Assembly (NCBI GenBank): GCA_900542615.1 | Contig: UQOG01000001.1 | Coordinates: forward strand, 24,497 to 88,496 | From: an uncultured Eubacteriales bacterium | GTDB taxonomy: Bacteria > Bacillota > Clostridia > Christensenellales > CAG-138 | Length of the DNA: 64,000 bases | Direction of reading: 5' to 3' | In this document: positions 43,952 to 53,700 of the stretch, piece after piece | Layout: each line of letters starts with the position of its first letter | Position numbering within the stretch: the first letter of the stretch is position 1 | The notes under the pieces: generated by a model | Told to the model about the DNA's origin: nothing | Seen by the model: the letters and a program-made list of their open reading frames with translations, nothing else | Database searches by the model: none | Made by a program: the position numbers and the translations under genes

Positions 43952-44399
43952 TTTTTATATGATGCGCAGCAGGATGGATTTATTTTCCCAATGGGACAAC
44001 CGCTTGTATATCACCGTCTGAACTGCAATAAGTCTACAGAATAATACCTTTTCGCTGTTACCAGATACAAGGGAATGTCTACCGAAAATGTGATTACCGT
44101 AAGACTTGTTTTGATACGGTCGGTATGCGTAGAAGAATTTTGGTCAGTAGCTGCTATCCTGCGTTTACAAAGGGCATTTAAGAGTAAATACTTTGGAATA
44201 GCTGTACGTGATGAGAAAAGGGAAAATATGGGCTGAAGGTAGCTTTGCTCCTATGACAAGAGAGCATAATTTTTTAAGAATTCGGGAACGAGGCATTCTT
44301 GCAGCAACTGAGGAATGCCTCCTGTCTGCCATGGCATTAAACCTCATGAGAATGGCTAAGGCCATCTTTTCTGCAATATATGGATATAATGTGGGCTAA
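43952..44399 (+). pseudogene. IS1182-type transposase remnant
   Basis: Degenerate coding sequence. Near 43958-44040 one frame reads YDAQQDGFIFPMGQPLVYHR LNCNKSTE in two adjoining pieces, and near 44208-44399 another reads KIWAEGSFAPMTREHN, then RIRERGILAATEECLLSAMA and LNLMRMAKAI. These are the C-terminal blocks of IS1182-family (DDE_Tnp_1_6) transposases. The stretch between is frameshifted. No active element can come from it. It truncates the lipoprotein gene on its left. Confidence 0.65.
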
Positions 44400-45432
44400 G
44401 GATATGATTTCTCGGCCCATATTTCATCTTTGACAACTGCTTCGCAGTTTTACATGATCCCTTTGACGATATTCTTTCGCAAAGACTCTGACCTTCAATT
44501 ATGTAGCGCTATTATGTTGTAAGGGACGGGGAGATTCTGTCACATATTGACACAATACAGGCCTACAGCGTCGACAGTCAAAGTACTTCAGCTGGTTCCT
44601 AGTAGCCTATGGCATTCGAACATAATTGGGAATTGACGTGCTACCAGGTATCCGGATGGTAGTCTGTAACGACGCGGATAGCAAAGACGCATTTTTTAGT
44701 TGACACTACCCAGCGATAGGAATATTAAAAAAAGAATTTTTACGACATCGAAGTAGGCGAATAATTTTATGGCGCAAGCCACTTAGAGAGATGTGATTAT
44801 GAAGGGGATGATTCATGACTAACCTGGATGCTGCCCGTGCGGCAATGCCTGCCTATAGCCCGTGTACCCGATCCAGGTAGCCTGCCTAGGTTGTTAGAGC
44901 TTTCAAAACGGTTGCCTGTACCATTTCTAGCAATGCTTGGAGAAGGCCTCCTTTGCAAATCCTTCTGTTCGTCTGCCATTCTAGCGCCATGCCAAAGCCA
45001 TTTCCGGGGTTTTTTGCAAAATCGCCTATATACCTACATAAAAAAACGCTTGTAAGGGGCGGCGGCATAGGACCCCATCGGTCCCTTTTGGCCCCATTCG
45101 CCCCGGCGCTGCGTTGGCCGGCTTTGGAAGGGGGCCTACCCTGCTTGCGGCTGCCCGCTTTGCGCTGGAACAAATGGGACCGAAATGGGCGCTGCGCTCC
45201 GGAAAGGGGCAGATCTGCGGCAGATGCGCGAAAGAGAAGGGAGGCATACCCGCTGTGGTATACCTGCCGGCGATGACCATGCAGCTGCCCCAATATGCCC
45301 CCTTCCGGGCGATGGGCTCCCATGCCGCCGCCCCGAATGGCGCCGCCTTCATTCTGCGGGTTACAGGCGTGGTTTTTTCCGGGGCATCCCGGAAAGGGAA
45401 TATGGCCTCGGCGCAGGGCTGCCCGAATTGCC
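44400..45432. other. Long gene-poor stretch after the IS remnant
   Basis: About 1 kb with no supported gene. 44400-44800 is AT-rich with scattered inverted bits and is probably further IS debris; 45050-45425 is GC-rich and has only shadow frames without starts. No tRNA-like fold or repeat array was noticed. Confidence 0.4.
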
Positions 45433-45695
45433 CTACGCCTGCTTCTGCACCCCGTTCACATCCACAATGGTATCGCCCTGCAGCAGCAGCTCGCTCACCG
45501 TGACGAATTCATACCCCTGGGCCTGGGCGGTCTCCAGAAGGGTGGGCAGGTATTCCTTGATCTTGTAGCCGTTGTTGTGGCACAGGATGATGCAGCCTGG
45601 ATGCAGCTTTGGCAGCACCGTATCCAATATGGTTTGGGCGCTGCGCTCCTCCTTCCAGTCGATGGTATCCACCTTCGACACGGAATGGATGACAG
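45433..45695 (-). pseudogene. Polysaccharide deacetylase (NodB-type), C-terminal fragment
   Basis: The last 85-90 residues of a polysaccharide deacetylase: VSKVDTIDWKEERSAQTILD, VLPKLHPGCIILCHNN, YLPTLLETAQAQGYEFVTVS. These are the final motifs of the NodB fold, including the IILCHNN His strand. The N-terminal metal site (TFDDG) is absent. The frame loses homology at about 45695, exactly where a hairpin repeat begins (45698-45775), so the repeat or a deletion at it cut the gene. Confidence 0.7.
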
Positions 45696-45697
45696 GA

Positions 45698-45775
45698 AAA
45701 ACCCAAGGAAATAAGCCAATTTCATCGTTACAAAGGCTATGCCAAGAGGCATGGTCTTTCTATTTTGAATAAGGC
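45698..45775 (+). repeat. Hairpin-bearing dispersed repeat, copy 1
   Basis: Shares an AAACCCAAGG start, CAATTTCATC, and the hairpin core AAAGGCTATGCC AAGA GGCATGG with 47651-47735. It abuts the broken deacetylase gene. The rest of 45776-46140 holds no supported gene. Confidence 0.75.
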
Positions 45776-46148
45776 GCGTCAAGAGGCGGTGCAACCAGCG
45801 GAAGAGATCGGTGCGGCAACAAGGGCCGTAGGCCCCAGAGGCAAGCATGGCTTCATCCGGGCCCAGCCGGGCCGCTGGCCGGTGTCATAGATCCTATACC
45901 GCGCGCTTGCGTATCAGCCAACAGGGTTACTGCCGCACTATCCGGCGGTCTGCCGCCGCTGATATGCAGGAGCAACTTTTTACCGCACGTTCACACGGGG
46001 CGGCATGACATGTCCTTGCCTTCCTGCGTGAAATCCTTGCAGTTCCGGACTAAACCATTCTTGACAACGGCATATCGTGCAAATCTGCATATTGGAAAAA
46101 CGTGATTTTTTTGGTTGTTTCAGTCGGAAAAGTGTGCATGAACGCCGT

Positions 46149-46177
46149 TGAAAAAATAGGAAAAATGTGCTACACTA
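46149..46177 (+). promoter_or_regulatory. Promoter of the DUF4143 ATPase gene
   Basis: TTGAAA at 46149-46154, a 17-base spacer, and TACACT at 46172-46177, about 30 bases upstream of the start codon. Confidence 0.6.
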
Positions 46178-46208
46178 TGTACAGTCTAAAATATAGGCGG
46201 TGAGGTGC

Positions 46209-47501
46209 ATGAAACGAAGCGCATTTTCGCAGCTCATGAAATGGAAGGACAACCCGGAACGGAAACCGCTGGTCATTCGCGGCGCTCGCCAGGTAGGAAA
46301 GACCTGGCTTATGAAAGCGTTCGGGGAGAGCTGCTATGAGAGCTATGCCTACTTCAACTTCGACGAGGAAGACGAGCTGAAATCCGTTTTTGAGACGAAC
46401 AAGAATCCGCAGCGGATTATCGAGCTGCTTTCCATGATTGCCGGAGAGAAGATACTGCCCGGGGAAACCCTACTGATCTTCGATGAGGTACAGGAATGCC
46501 CGCAGGCGCTGAATGCGCTCAAATACTTCAAAGAGAGGGCGAATGATTACCATGTTGTGGCGGCCGGAAGTTTGCTTGGGACACTGCTTGCCCAGCCGAA
46601 ATCCTATCCGGTAGGCATGGTCAATCTGCTCGACCTTTACCCGCTCTGCTTCGATGAATTTCTCGAAGCGACCGATCCTGCGCTCTTTGCTTATTATGAA
46701 AGCATCCGAAAAGATCAAACGATCGAAGAAATCTTTCACAACCGTCTGCTTGATGCCTACAACAACTACCTGATCATCGGCGGGATGCCGGAATGCGTCG
46801 TTTCTTGGGTGAATCACAAAGACCCGGCGGCAATATCACGGATTCAGCGAGAGCTGGTGGAAATCTATGAAAATGACTTTGGAAAGCACAACGGAAAAGT
46901 AAACAGCGGGCGCATCCTGATGGTATTCCGCAGTATTGTTTCCCAACTTGCAAAGTCCAATGAGAAGTTTATCTACGGCGCTGTCCGGCAGGGTGGCAGA
47001 GCGCGAGACTTTGAAGAGGCAATCGAATGGCTTGTTTCAGCCGGTATGCTCAACCGCATCTACAATGTCTCCAAGATTGAGCACCCGCTTTCCGCCTTTG
47101 ATAAGCGTGACCAATTCAAGCTTTTCCTCTTTGATACCGGGCTGCTTAAGCATATGGCGGGTATCGACAACAGCGCCATTCTGCTGAAAGCAGATTACCA
47201 ATTCAAGGGACCGTTGACGGAAAACTATATATTGCAGCAGCTTCGCGGTCAGTTTGAGGTGGAACCTCGCTATTATTCGGACAAAGCCGGTGAGATCGAC
47301 TTTGTGCTGCAAAGCGGCACGGAGATTATCCCGATCGAGGCAAAAGGCGGCGAAGATAAGTCCGCGCCTTCCTTTAAGCGGTATATCACAGAGCGCCATC
47401 CCCAGCACGCCATCCGTTTTTCAAAGCGAGGGTACCGGAAGGATGGTGAAATCACGAACATCCCCCTTTACCTTGCAAGAAAGACAAAAGAGCTGCTCTG
47501 A
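46209..47501 (+). CDS. AAA ATPase with DUF4143 domain
   Basis: A 430-residue ATPase of the widespread AAA_14/DUF4143 group. Walker A is GARQVGKTWLM (about residues 25-35) and Walker B LLIFDEVQECP (about 87-97). The ALKYFKERANDYHVVAAGS segment carries sensor 1, and the C-terminal DUF4143 region has a restriction-endonuclease-like core (RYYSDKAGEIDFVLQSG, then IPIEAKGG: E/D-x-K type nuclease motif). Function in the cell is unsettled; members are common in accessory regions. ATG 46209 was chosen; a GTG at 46200 is possible. GC is below that of the surroundings. Promoter and terminator are both visible. Confidence 0.88.
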   Translation: MKRSAFSQLMKWKDNPERKPLVIRGARQVGKTWLMKAFGESCYESYAYFNFDEEDELKSVFETNKNPQRIIELLSMIAGEKILPGETLLIFDEVQECPQALNALKYFKERANDYHVVAAGSLLGTLLAQPKSYPVGMVNLLDLYPLCFDEFLEATDPALFAYYESIRKDQTIEEIFHNRLLDAYNNYLIIGGMPECVVSWVNHKDPAAISRIQRELVEIYENDFGKHNGKVNSGRILMVFRSIVSQLAKSNEKFIYGAVRQGGRARDFEEAIEWLVSAGMLNRIYNVSKIEHPLSAFDKRDQFKLFLFDTGLLKHMAGIDNSAILLKADYQFKGPLTENYILQQLRGQFEVEPRYYSDKAGEIDFVLQSGTEIIPIEAKGGEDKSAPSFKRYITERHPQHAIRFSKRGYRKDGEITNIPLYLARKTKELL

Positions 47502-47505
47502 CACA

Positions 47506-47532
47506 AAGCCCCTCACATCCCGCGAGGGGCTT
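47506..47532 (+). terminator. Terminator after the DUF4143 ATPase
   Basis: AAGCCCCTC (47506-47514) pairs with GAGGGGCTT (47524-47532), followed by ATTTT. Confidence 0.8.
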
Positions 47533-47650
47533 ATTTTGGCTATCAGCCCTGAGATTGCTCTATGATATACTATCCTCACCGCCATCATCGATGTCCGGTG
47601 CCGGATGCGGTCGCGGCTACAGTGGATGAAGGGAAACCGGCGAGATTGCC

Positions 47651-47735
47651 TAAAAACCCAAGGGAATCCGGCAATTTCATCATTATAAAGGCTATGCCAA
47701 GAGGCATGGCCTTTTTGTTTGCTTTCGAAGAACAC
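47651..47735 (+). repeat. Hairpin-bearing dispersed repeat, copy 2
   Basis: Core AAAGGCTATGCC AAGA GGCATGGCCTTTTT, a terminator-like fold, with flanks shared with 45698-45775. The remaining 47533-47862 shows no gene. Confidence 0.75.
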
Positions 47736-47862
47736 CGGCGAAACAATCGGAAAGATGGGGGAGGGAAGCCATAGCCTGTTGAGCCGATTCCAAGGCGGCC
47801 AGAAACGACGCAATTTGTAGCAAAGATGCAAGCCATGCAAAAAATCAAAGGAGGAACCCACC

Positions 47863-48702
47863 ATGACCAAAGTCATCGCCATCGCCCATGAAAAAGGGGG
47901 CGTAGGCAAAACCACTACCACCATCAACCTAGGCATCGGCTTGGCCCGGCAAGGAAAAAACGTCTTGCTCTTGGACGCCGATCCCCAGGGCGATCTGACC
48001 AAATGCCTTGGCGTGAAAGAACCCAAGGCTCTGCGCCATACCATCGCCTCCTGTATGGATTATCTCATCGCCCATGGCGAGGAGGACTATCTTCCCGATT
48101 TTGTTTACGCCGACGCCATCCGGCAGCATGACGAAGGCGTGGATTTCATCCCCGCCAACGCCAGCCTTGCGGCCACGGAGGTGACCCTGGTAAACAGCAT
48201 AAGCCGGGAAACCGTTCTGCGGCAGTATCTGAACGTTGTAAAGCAGCAATATGATTACGTCCTCATCGACTGCCGCCCCTCCCTTGGCCTTACGGTCATC
48301 AATGCCTTGACCGCCGCCGACAGCGTGATCATCCCGGTACAAGCCCATATCTTGGCCGCACAGGATATGGACGCCCTGTTCAAAACCATCGGCCGGGTAC
48401 GGCGGCAGCTGAATCCGCACCTACAGGTGGACGGTATCTGCATGACCATGGTAGATGCCCGTACCAATCTGGCCCGGACTACCGCAAAGTCCATTCGGGA
48501 GAACTACGGCTCCCTGGTACGGGTGTTTCAAAGCGAGATCCCCTTTGCCATCCGGGCGGCCGAGGTGCCGGAGAAAGGCCAGAGCATCTATGCCTACGAC
48601 CCCAACGGGCGGGTGGCAAAAGCATATGAAGCATTGACCAAGGAGGTGATGGCGCTTGGAAACCGGGAATACGAAAAAGCCCAGGATTACCACGCTAGAT
48701 GA
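47863..48702 (+). CDS. parA: ParA/Soj-type partition ATPase
   Basis: A 279-residue Walker-type ATPase. The deviant Walker A is KGGVGKTTTTINLG with its signature Lys (about residues 11-24), Walker A' is LLLDADPQGDLTKCLG, and Walker B is YDYVLIDCRPSLGLTVINAL. It positions DNA together with ParB, coded by the next gene, whose start lies within this frame. ATG 47863 follows AAAGGAGGAACCC. In this setting it belongs to an integrative element rather than the chromosome's own par locus, judging by the ICE-type genes downstream. Confidence 0.92.
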   Translation: MTKVIAIAHEKGGVGKTTTTINLGIGLARQGKNVLLLDADPQGDLTKCLGVKEPKALRHTIASCMDYLIAHGEEDYLPDFVYADAIRQHDEGVDFIPANASLAATEVTLVNSISRETVLRQYLNVVKQQYDYVLIDCRPSLGLTVINALTAADSVIIPVQAHILAAQDMDALFKTIGRVRRQLNPHLQVDGICMTMVDARTNLARTTAKSIRENYGSLVRVFQSEIPFAIRAAEVPEKGQSIYAYDPNGRVAKAYEALTKEVMALGNREYEKAQDYHAR

Positions 48703-49615
48703 CCTGTTCGGCATCCCCTCAGCCCCGGATGCCGGCGGGGCGCAAATACAGCAGATCGAATTGCGTAAGCTTCACGAATTTGAGGGGCATCCCTTCAAGG
48801 TGTTGGAGGATCAGGCCCTGTTGGACATGGCGAAAAGCATCCAGGAAATCGGCCAGCTTACCCCTGCCATTGCAAGGCCATTGGAGGATAGGCCCGGCGA
48901 ATATGAATTGGTCTCCGGCAACCGCCGGCATCGGGCCTGCCTGCTGGCGGGCCTTACCCATATGCGGGTGATCGTCAAGGAAATGACCCGGGATGAAGCC
49001 ATCATCCAGATGGTGGACGCCAATTTGCAAAGGGAACACATCCTGCCCAGCGAACGGGCTATGGCATATAAAATGAAGCTGGAAGCGATACGAAGGAGGG
49101 CCGGAAGACCTACTAAAGAAAATTCGGGCCAAGTTGGCCCGAATTTTGATAATCGCCGTTCTAACGCCATTGTTGCAGAACAGGCTGGCGAAAGCATTAA
49201 GCAAGTGCAGCGCTTCATCCGCCTAACCGCCCTCATCCCGCCCCTTTTGGACATGGTGGACAATCGAAAAATCGCCTTCAATCCAGCCGTGGAATTGTCC
49301 TATCTATCCGAGCAACAGCAATACGACCTTTGCGAAGCCATGGAGCTGTACGACTGCACCCCTTCCCTATCCCAGTCCCAGCGGCTCAAGGAGGCCGCGC
49401 GGGCCGGGAAGCTGGATAAAAACGGCATGGAGTTGGTCATGCAGGAGGAAAAGCCCAACCAAAAGGAGGTGGTCAAATTGTCCAGAGAGCGGCTGAACAA
49501 ATATTTTCCCCCGGACATGCCGCCCCAGAAGATCGAAGAAACCATTGTGAAAGCCCTGGACCTGTACTACAAGCGGCTGGAACGGCATAGGCAGGAGCAG
49601 GAATACACGAGATAG
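48656..49615 (+). CDS. parB: ParB-like partition protein
   Basis: A 319-residue protein with the ParB nuclease-like N-terminal domain (KLHEFEGHPFKVLEDQALLD, IGQLTPAIARPL, YELVSGNRRHRACLLAGLTH: the GxRRxRA box), the HTH central region (ERAMAYKMKLEA, SIKQVQRFIRLTALIPPLLD) and a helical C-terminus. Start is TTG 48656, nine bases after AGGAGG, giving a 47-base overlap with parA. A RAGRPTKENSGQ insert near residue 146 is the usual spot found in ICE ParB relatives. Its stop codon forms the left edge of a MITE-like element. Confidence 0.9.
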   Translation: METGNTKKPRITTLDDLFGIPSAPDAGGAQIQQIELRKLHEFEGHPFKVLEDQALLDMAKSIQEIGQLTPAIARPLEDRPGEYELVSGNRRHRACLLAGLTHMRVIVKEMTRDEAIIQMVDANLQREHILPSERAMAYKMKLEAIRRRAGRPTKENSGQVGPNFDNRRSNAIVAEQAGESIKQVQRFIRLTALIPPLLDMVDNRKIAFNPAVELSYLSEQQQYDLCEAMELYDCTPSLSQSQRLKEAARAGKLDKNGMELVMQEEKPNQKEVVKLSRERLNKYFPPDMPPQKIEETIVKALDLYYKRLERHRQEQEYTR

Positions 49616-49860
49616 CGCCCATGTGAAGCATGGGCGCTCAGGTTGTCGAAAAAGTGGCTTGCGCCACTTTTTCGAGGTTTTCATAGCTCCCTTGCGCCTA
49701 CGGCGCGGCCAGGGAGCTATGCAGGGAAACCCTTGCTACGCAAGGCTTTTTGCGGATTTGCCGTACATGCCGCCAAATCCGATGAAAGCCTAAAATGACT
49801 GCGATCTTCCATTCTCCAAAGGTTTCTCGACAAGTTGAGCGCCCATGTGAAGCATGGGCG
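49614..49860. mobile_element. MITE-like element with about 38-bp terminal inverted repeats
   Basis: The ends 49615-49653 and 49821-49860 are imperfect inverted repeats; each contains the hairpin GCCCATG TGAAG CATGGGC. Inside are two further hairpins (GAAAAAGTGGC / GCCACTTTTTC at 49648-49672; CATAGCTCCCT / AGGGAGCTATG at 49682-49721). It is non-coding and about 247 bases long, the size of a MITE. Its left end sits on the last base of the parB stop. Confidence 0.6.
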
Positions 49861-49884
49861 TTTTTTCGTCCCCAGGAGGCGAAT

Positions 49885-50289
49885 ATGCAGGAAACAACCA
49901 TGTTTGACCAGCCGGAAACCTCCCCTTGGGGAGAAATTCAACGCTGTGTGCCCATCTGCCATGGCGTATACCAGGTGTCCACCGCAAGCCATGGCGGCGT
50001 CATGCTAACGGTTCGCCTGGCCCGGGCGCTGCTTTCATCTGAAGCGCGCGCCTGCGGGTTCCGAGACGGCCGCTATCTCTGCTTTGAGGAGGATTGCCAG
50101 GCAGCGGCCGTATTGCTGGAACTCTTGAATAAGGGGCTGCACAAGTCTCCCCAATGGTTTGCGCCAGATCAATACCGGGCAGCTTTGGAATCGACCGTAA
50201 AACGGTATTTTCCCCAATACTGGCGATCCCGTAAGGGGCTGGCCGAAGCCGAACAGGCAAAACAAATCCACATGTGGGAAGGGAGGTGA
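49885..50289 (+). CDS. DUF7007-type ICE protein
   Basis: A 134-residue cytoplasmic protein: PWGEIQRCVPICHGVYQVST, SHGGVMLTVRLARALLSSEA, FRDGRYLCFEEDCQAAAVLL. I recognise this as the DUF7007 group of conjugative-element proteins, which act on conjugation-linked cargo of unknown function. ATG 49885 follows AGGAGGCGAAT; the frame is open upstream into the MITE-like element. It is four bases ahead of the next small gene and so is co-transcribed with it. Confidence 0.75.
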   Translation: MQETTMFDQPETSPWGEIQRCVPICHGVYQVSTASHGGVMLTVRLARALLSSEARACGFRDGRYLCFEEDCQAAAVLLELLNKGLHKSPQWFAPDQYRAALESTVKRYFPQYWRSRKGLAEAEQAKQIHMWEGR

Positions 50290-50293
50290 TCCA

Positions 50294-50476
50294 TTGCACT
50301 TTACAGAAGGCAAAGACCTGGAATATGAGCGGCTCATGCAGCAAAAGCCCGGCTTTGACAGGAAGCCCAACAAGCTTGTCGCGCCGAGGGGGAAACGGGG
50401 ATGCCCCCGCTGCCTGCATTGGGATGCACAGGCGGAAAAATGCGGCATTGCAACCTGCTTGTATTTCCCCAGATAG
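50294..50476 (+). CDS. Small Cys-rich ICE protein
   Basis: A 60-residue protein with four or five Cys in a zinc-ribbon-like pattern: RGCPRCLHWDAQAEKCGIATC. Start is TTG 50294 after GGGAGGTGATCCA, which is a strong signal and decides the start. No known function; the position, directly after DUF7007 in an ICE-like module, and the Cys spacing suggest a small nucleic-acid or protein-binding Zn protein. Confidence 0.6.
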   Translation: MHFTEGKDLEYERLMQQKPGFDRKPNKLVAPRGKRGCPRCLHWDAQAEKCGIATCLYFPR

Positions 50477-50715
50477 CCCGCGCCAAGGGGGACGTATGCC
50501 CTTTATTCCTTCCCAACGGTCGATGTGACTTCCCCCTTCCCCCGTAACCCCTAACCCTTGATTACCAGCCGAGAAAAACAAATACCAGCCGGAAAACGAA
50601 AAACTTCACGTCCAAGCAAGCCTTGGAGGTGTTTAGGGGCCGCCATCCTGACCCAAGCCCAGGATCAGCGGCCCTGTTTTTGTTTCCGGCAGGTAAAAAG
50701 CAAAGGAGAAGCAAC

Positions 50716-53700
50716 ATGCAACGATATCGGAAAATCGTTTGTCTGGCGTTGGCCGTTCTCATGCTGCTGGGCCTTATGTCCCCGGCATTGGCGGCCAGCA
50801 CGGTTATTACCAACCAGGACAACAGCTATGACTACTTCGAGTACTATGGCTCCAACGGCGAATGGAACGATCTGAACACCCCCTATCACTACGATAGCGC
50901 AGGCAACCTCGCCTACTGTATCGAGCACAAGAAGGACCCCCCTTCCTCCGGGGGCACCAGCTATTCGGATTTCGATCCCTCCGCCATCTTCTCAGGTTCC
51001 ACCATCACCGGCATCCAGGCCATCCTGGATCATGGTTACCCGGTCTCTTCCGGCGGGTTAAGCAGTGCCGAAGCGCACTACGCCACCGCCAACGCCTTGC
51101 GGGCCTGGATCTACGAGAGCGCAGGCCAGGGCTATAACTTCATGGACGTAAGCCGGGGCTATGTCCGGGCCAAGGAGGGCGCGGAACAAGTGTGGAATCT
51201 ATTCATGCGCCTGCTTGCCTACGGCCGCAGCGGGCAGACCACCGGCGGGGGGAGCGGCGGCGGGGAAATCATCGTATCCGCCCCTAACTTCCGGCTCACC
51301 TGGCAGCTGGTGGACGGCCGGCTCCAAACCAGCCTCACCGTCCAGGCTCCCAACGGATATACCATCCAGCCCAGCCACAGCGACGTAACCATCCAGGGCT
51401 ATACCGGCGGCACGCATGATGAATTGACCATCACCGCCCCCGTAAGCCTGGGGGGCACGGACGTTTCCTTGTTCATCCAGGGCAAGGGCGGGTCAACGGG
51501 CAAAAGCGCCCTGCTGTACTGGTATGAACCGGAATCCTCCAGCAGCAGGCAGCGGGTCGTTGCGGTGGAGATGGCCGCAGGCGGTGCGCCGGATAGCGGC
51601 TATGTGTACATCACCGGCGGGTTTTTCGACCTGACGGTAAGAAAGACGGACAATTATACCAACGCGGCCCTGGATGGCGCGGTGTTCCAGCTTTCCCAGG
51701 GCGGCAACCCCATCTGCCTTACCGAGACCGGCCCAGGGCAATATACCCCCGGCGGCAGCGCCAACACCTTTACCACCAGCGGCGGCAGGGCATATATCAG
51801 CGGCCTGCCCGGGGGCAGCTATACCTTGACCGAGGTCTCCCCGCCCCATGGGGGATATGTGGGCATGCGCCCCACCAACATAGATTTGACGGGGAACGGC
51901 ACGGTGGACATAGAAAACGCACCCACCCAGGTAAACGTGGTAAAGACCAACGGCTTGACCCAAGCGCCCATGCCTGGCGTGACCTTTACGCTCACGAATG
52001 AACAGGGCGAGCCGGTGCTCCTTTCCAAACACCAGGACGGCACCTACCGGCCGGACAGCGAAGGCGCGGACGGATTCACCGTGGACGCGGACGGCAAAGC
52101 CACCATCCTCTATCTGCCGGCGGGTACATATACCATCCACGAACCCAATGCCGAAGGATTCGCCCAATTGGGCAGCGATACCTTCACCCTTTCCGAGATC
52201 ACCAACATCCAGGCGGTGAACGAACCCCTTTGCATGATCGTAACCAAGGTGGACAGCTTCACCGGGGAATCCCTCCCGGGCGTCCCCTTCACCCTGCTGG
52301 ATGAAGCCGGCAAGGCGCTGCAATTCACCAAGCAGGCGGATGGTGTTTATCACTACGACCCGGCGGGCACGGCAGGCTTTGAGACCGGCGCGGAGGGTAC
52401 CGCCACCCTCTACTATGTTCCCGCAGGCGCCTATACCTTGCGGGAAACGGGGGACATGGGCTTAGGATATGCGAAGCCCCAGGATGTTTCCATCACCATT
52501 ACAAGGGAAAACGGCGTGCGCAACCCGCTGGCGGTGCGCTTCCAGAACAACCCGACCACCCTGGAATTCACCAAAGCGGACGCGGTCACCAAAGAACCGC
52601 TGGATGGCGGCGTCTTCCGGCTGCTGGACGAAGGCGGCGAGGCGGTTCTGCTCAAGGAGCTGGAGCCGGGCAGCTACCGGCCGGACGAGGAGGGGCAGAG
52701 CACCTTCACCACCCAGGATGGCGAAGCGGTATTCCGGTACTTACCGCCCCAGGCATATACCATTGAGGAGGTGGAAGCGCCTGCGGGGTATACCAAGGAT
52801 ACCCCCAAATCCGTAACCGTCACGGCGCAAAACGATGTATCAAACGCAGCAAAGCTCAGTATGCAGGACTACGCCCTGACCCTAACCTTCGATAAAACGG
52901 ACGGGCTGACGGACAAACCCCTGGACGGCTGTACCTTCGTCCTCAAGGACAGCGAAGGGGAGACCGTGCCCTTAATCAAAGTAAAAAACGGCGTATATAA
53001 GCCGGATGCAGATGGGGAGGCCGCCTTCACCACCTATGAAGGCAGCGCATCCATCACCCAGATCCAGCCGGGCCAATATACCATCTGCGAAGAGACCCCG
53101 GCGGAGGGTTACACCAAGGCGGCGGATATCGCCGTTACGGTTTCCCAAACCCACATCGCCGCCAGCCCCGCCGCTGCCGGCATGAAAAACGGGGTCACCG
53201 CCATTTCGCTAAACAAGGTAGACGCACAAAGCGGCAGCCCTATCGGCGGGGCGGTGTTCCGGCTGTTGGACGAGGCAGGCGAACCGGTAACGCTCTCCAC
53301 CATAGCGGGCAAGCCTGGCTGGATGCGGCCGGACCGGGGCGGCAGCGAAACCTTTACCATCCCGGAAACCGGCCTGACCCTTGCCTACCTGCCCCGGGGG
53401 GAATATGAATTGGCGGAGGCAAGCCCCGCCCCCGGCTATGCGCCGCCAGCAGAAAACGTTTCCCTATCCGTGACGGACAGCACCACAACGGCAGCCCCCG
53501 GCGAAGCCACGCTGTCCAACGAGCCGCTGGCCGTAGAGGTGACGAAAACCGACGCCTTAAACGGAGCCCCGCTTCCCGGCGTACAGTTCAAGGTGCTGGA
53601 TGAAACCGGCGAAGCGCTGCTGTTTACAAAAACAGCGGAGGGGGTATACCGGGTGGATCCGGACGGCGCAGCCCTGTTTCAAACCGGGCCGGATGGCAAG

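Noticed and set aside
44953..45503. Overlapping short plus- and minus-strand frames in the gene-poor stretch
   Set aside because: Arg/Pro-rich, mutually exclusive, without starts or recognisable domains.
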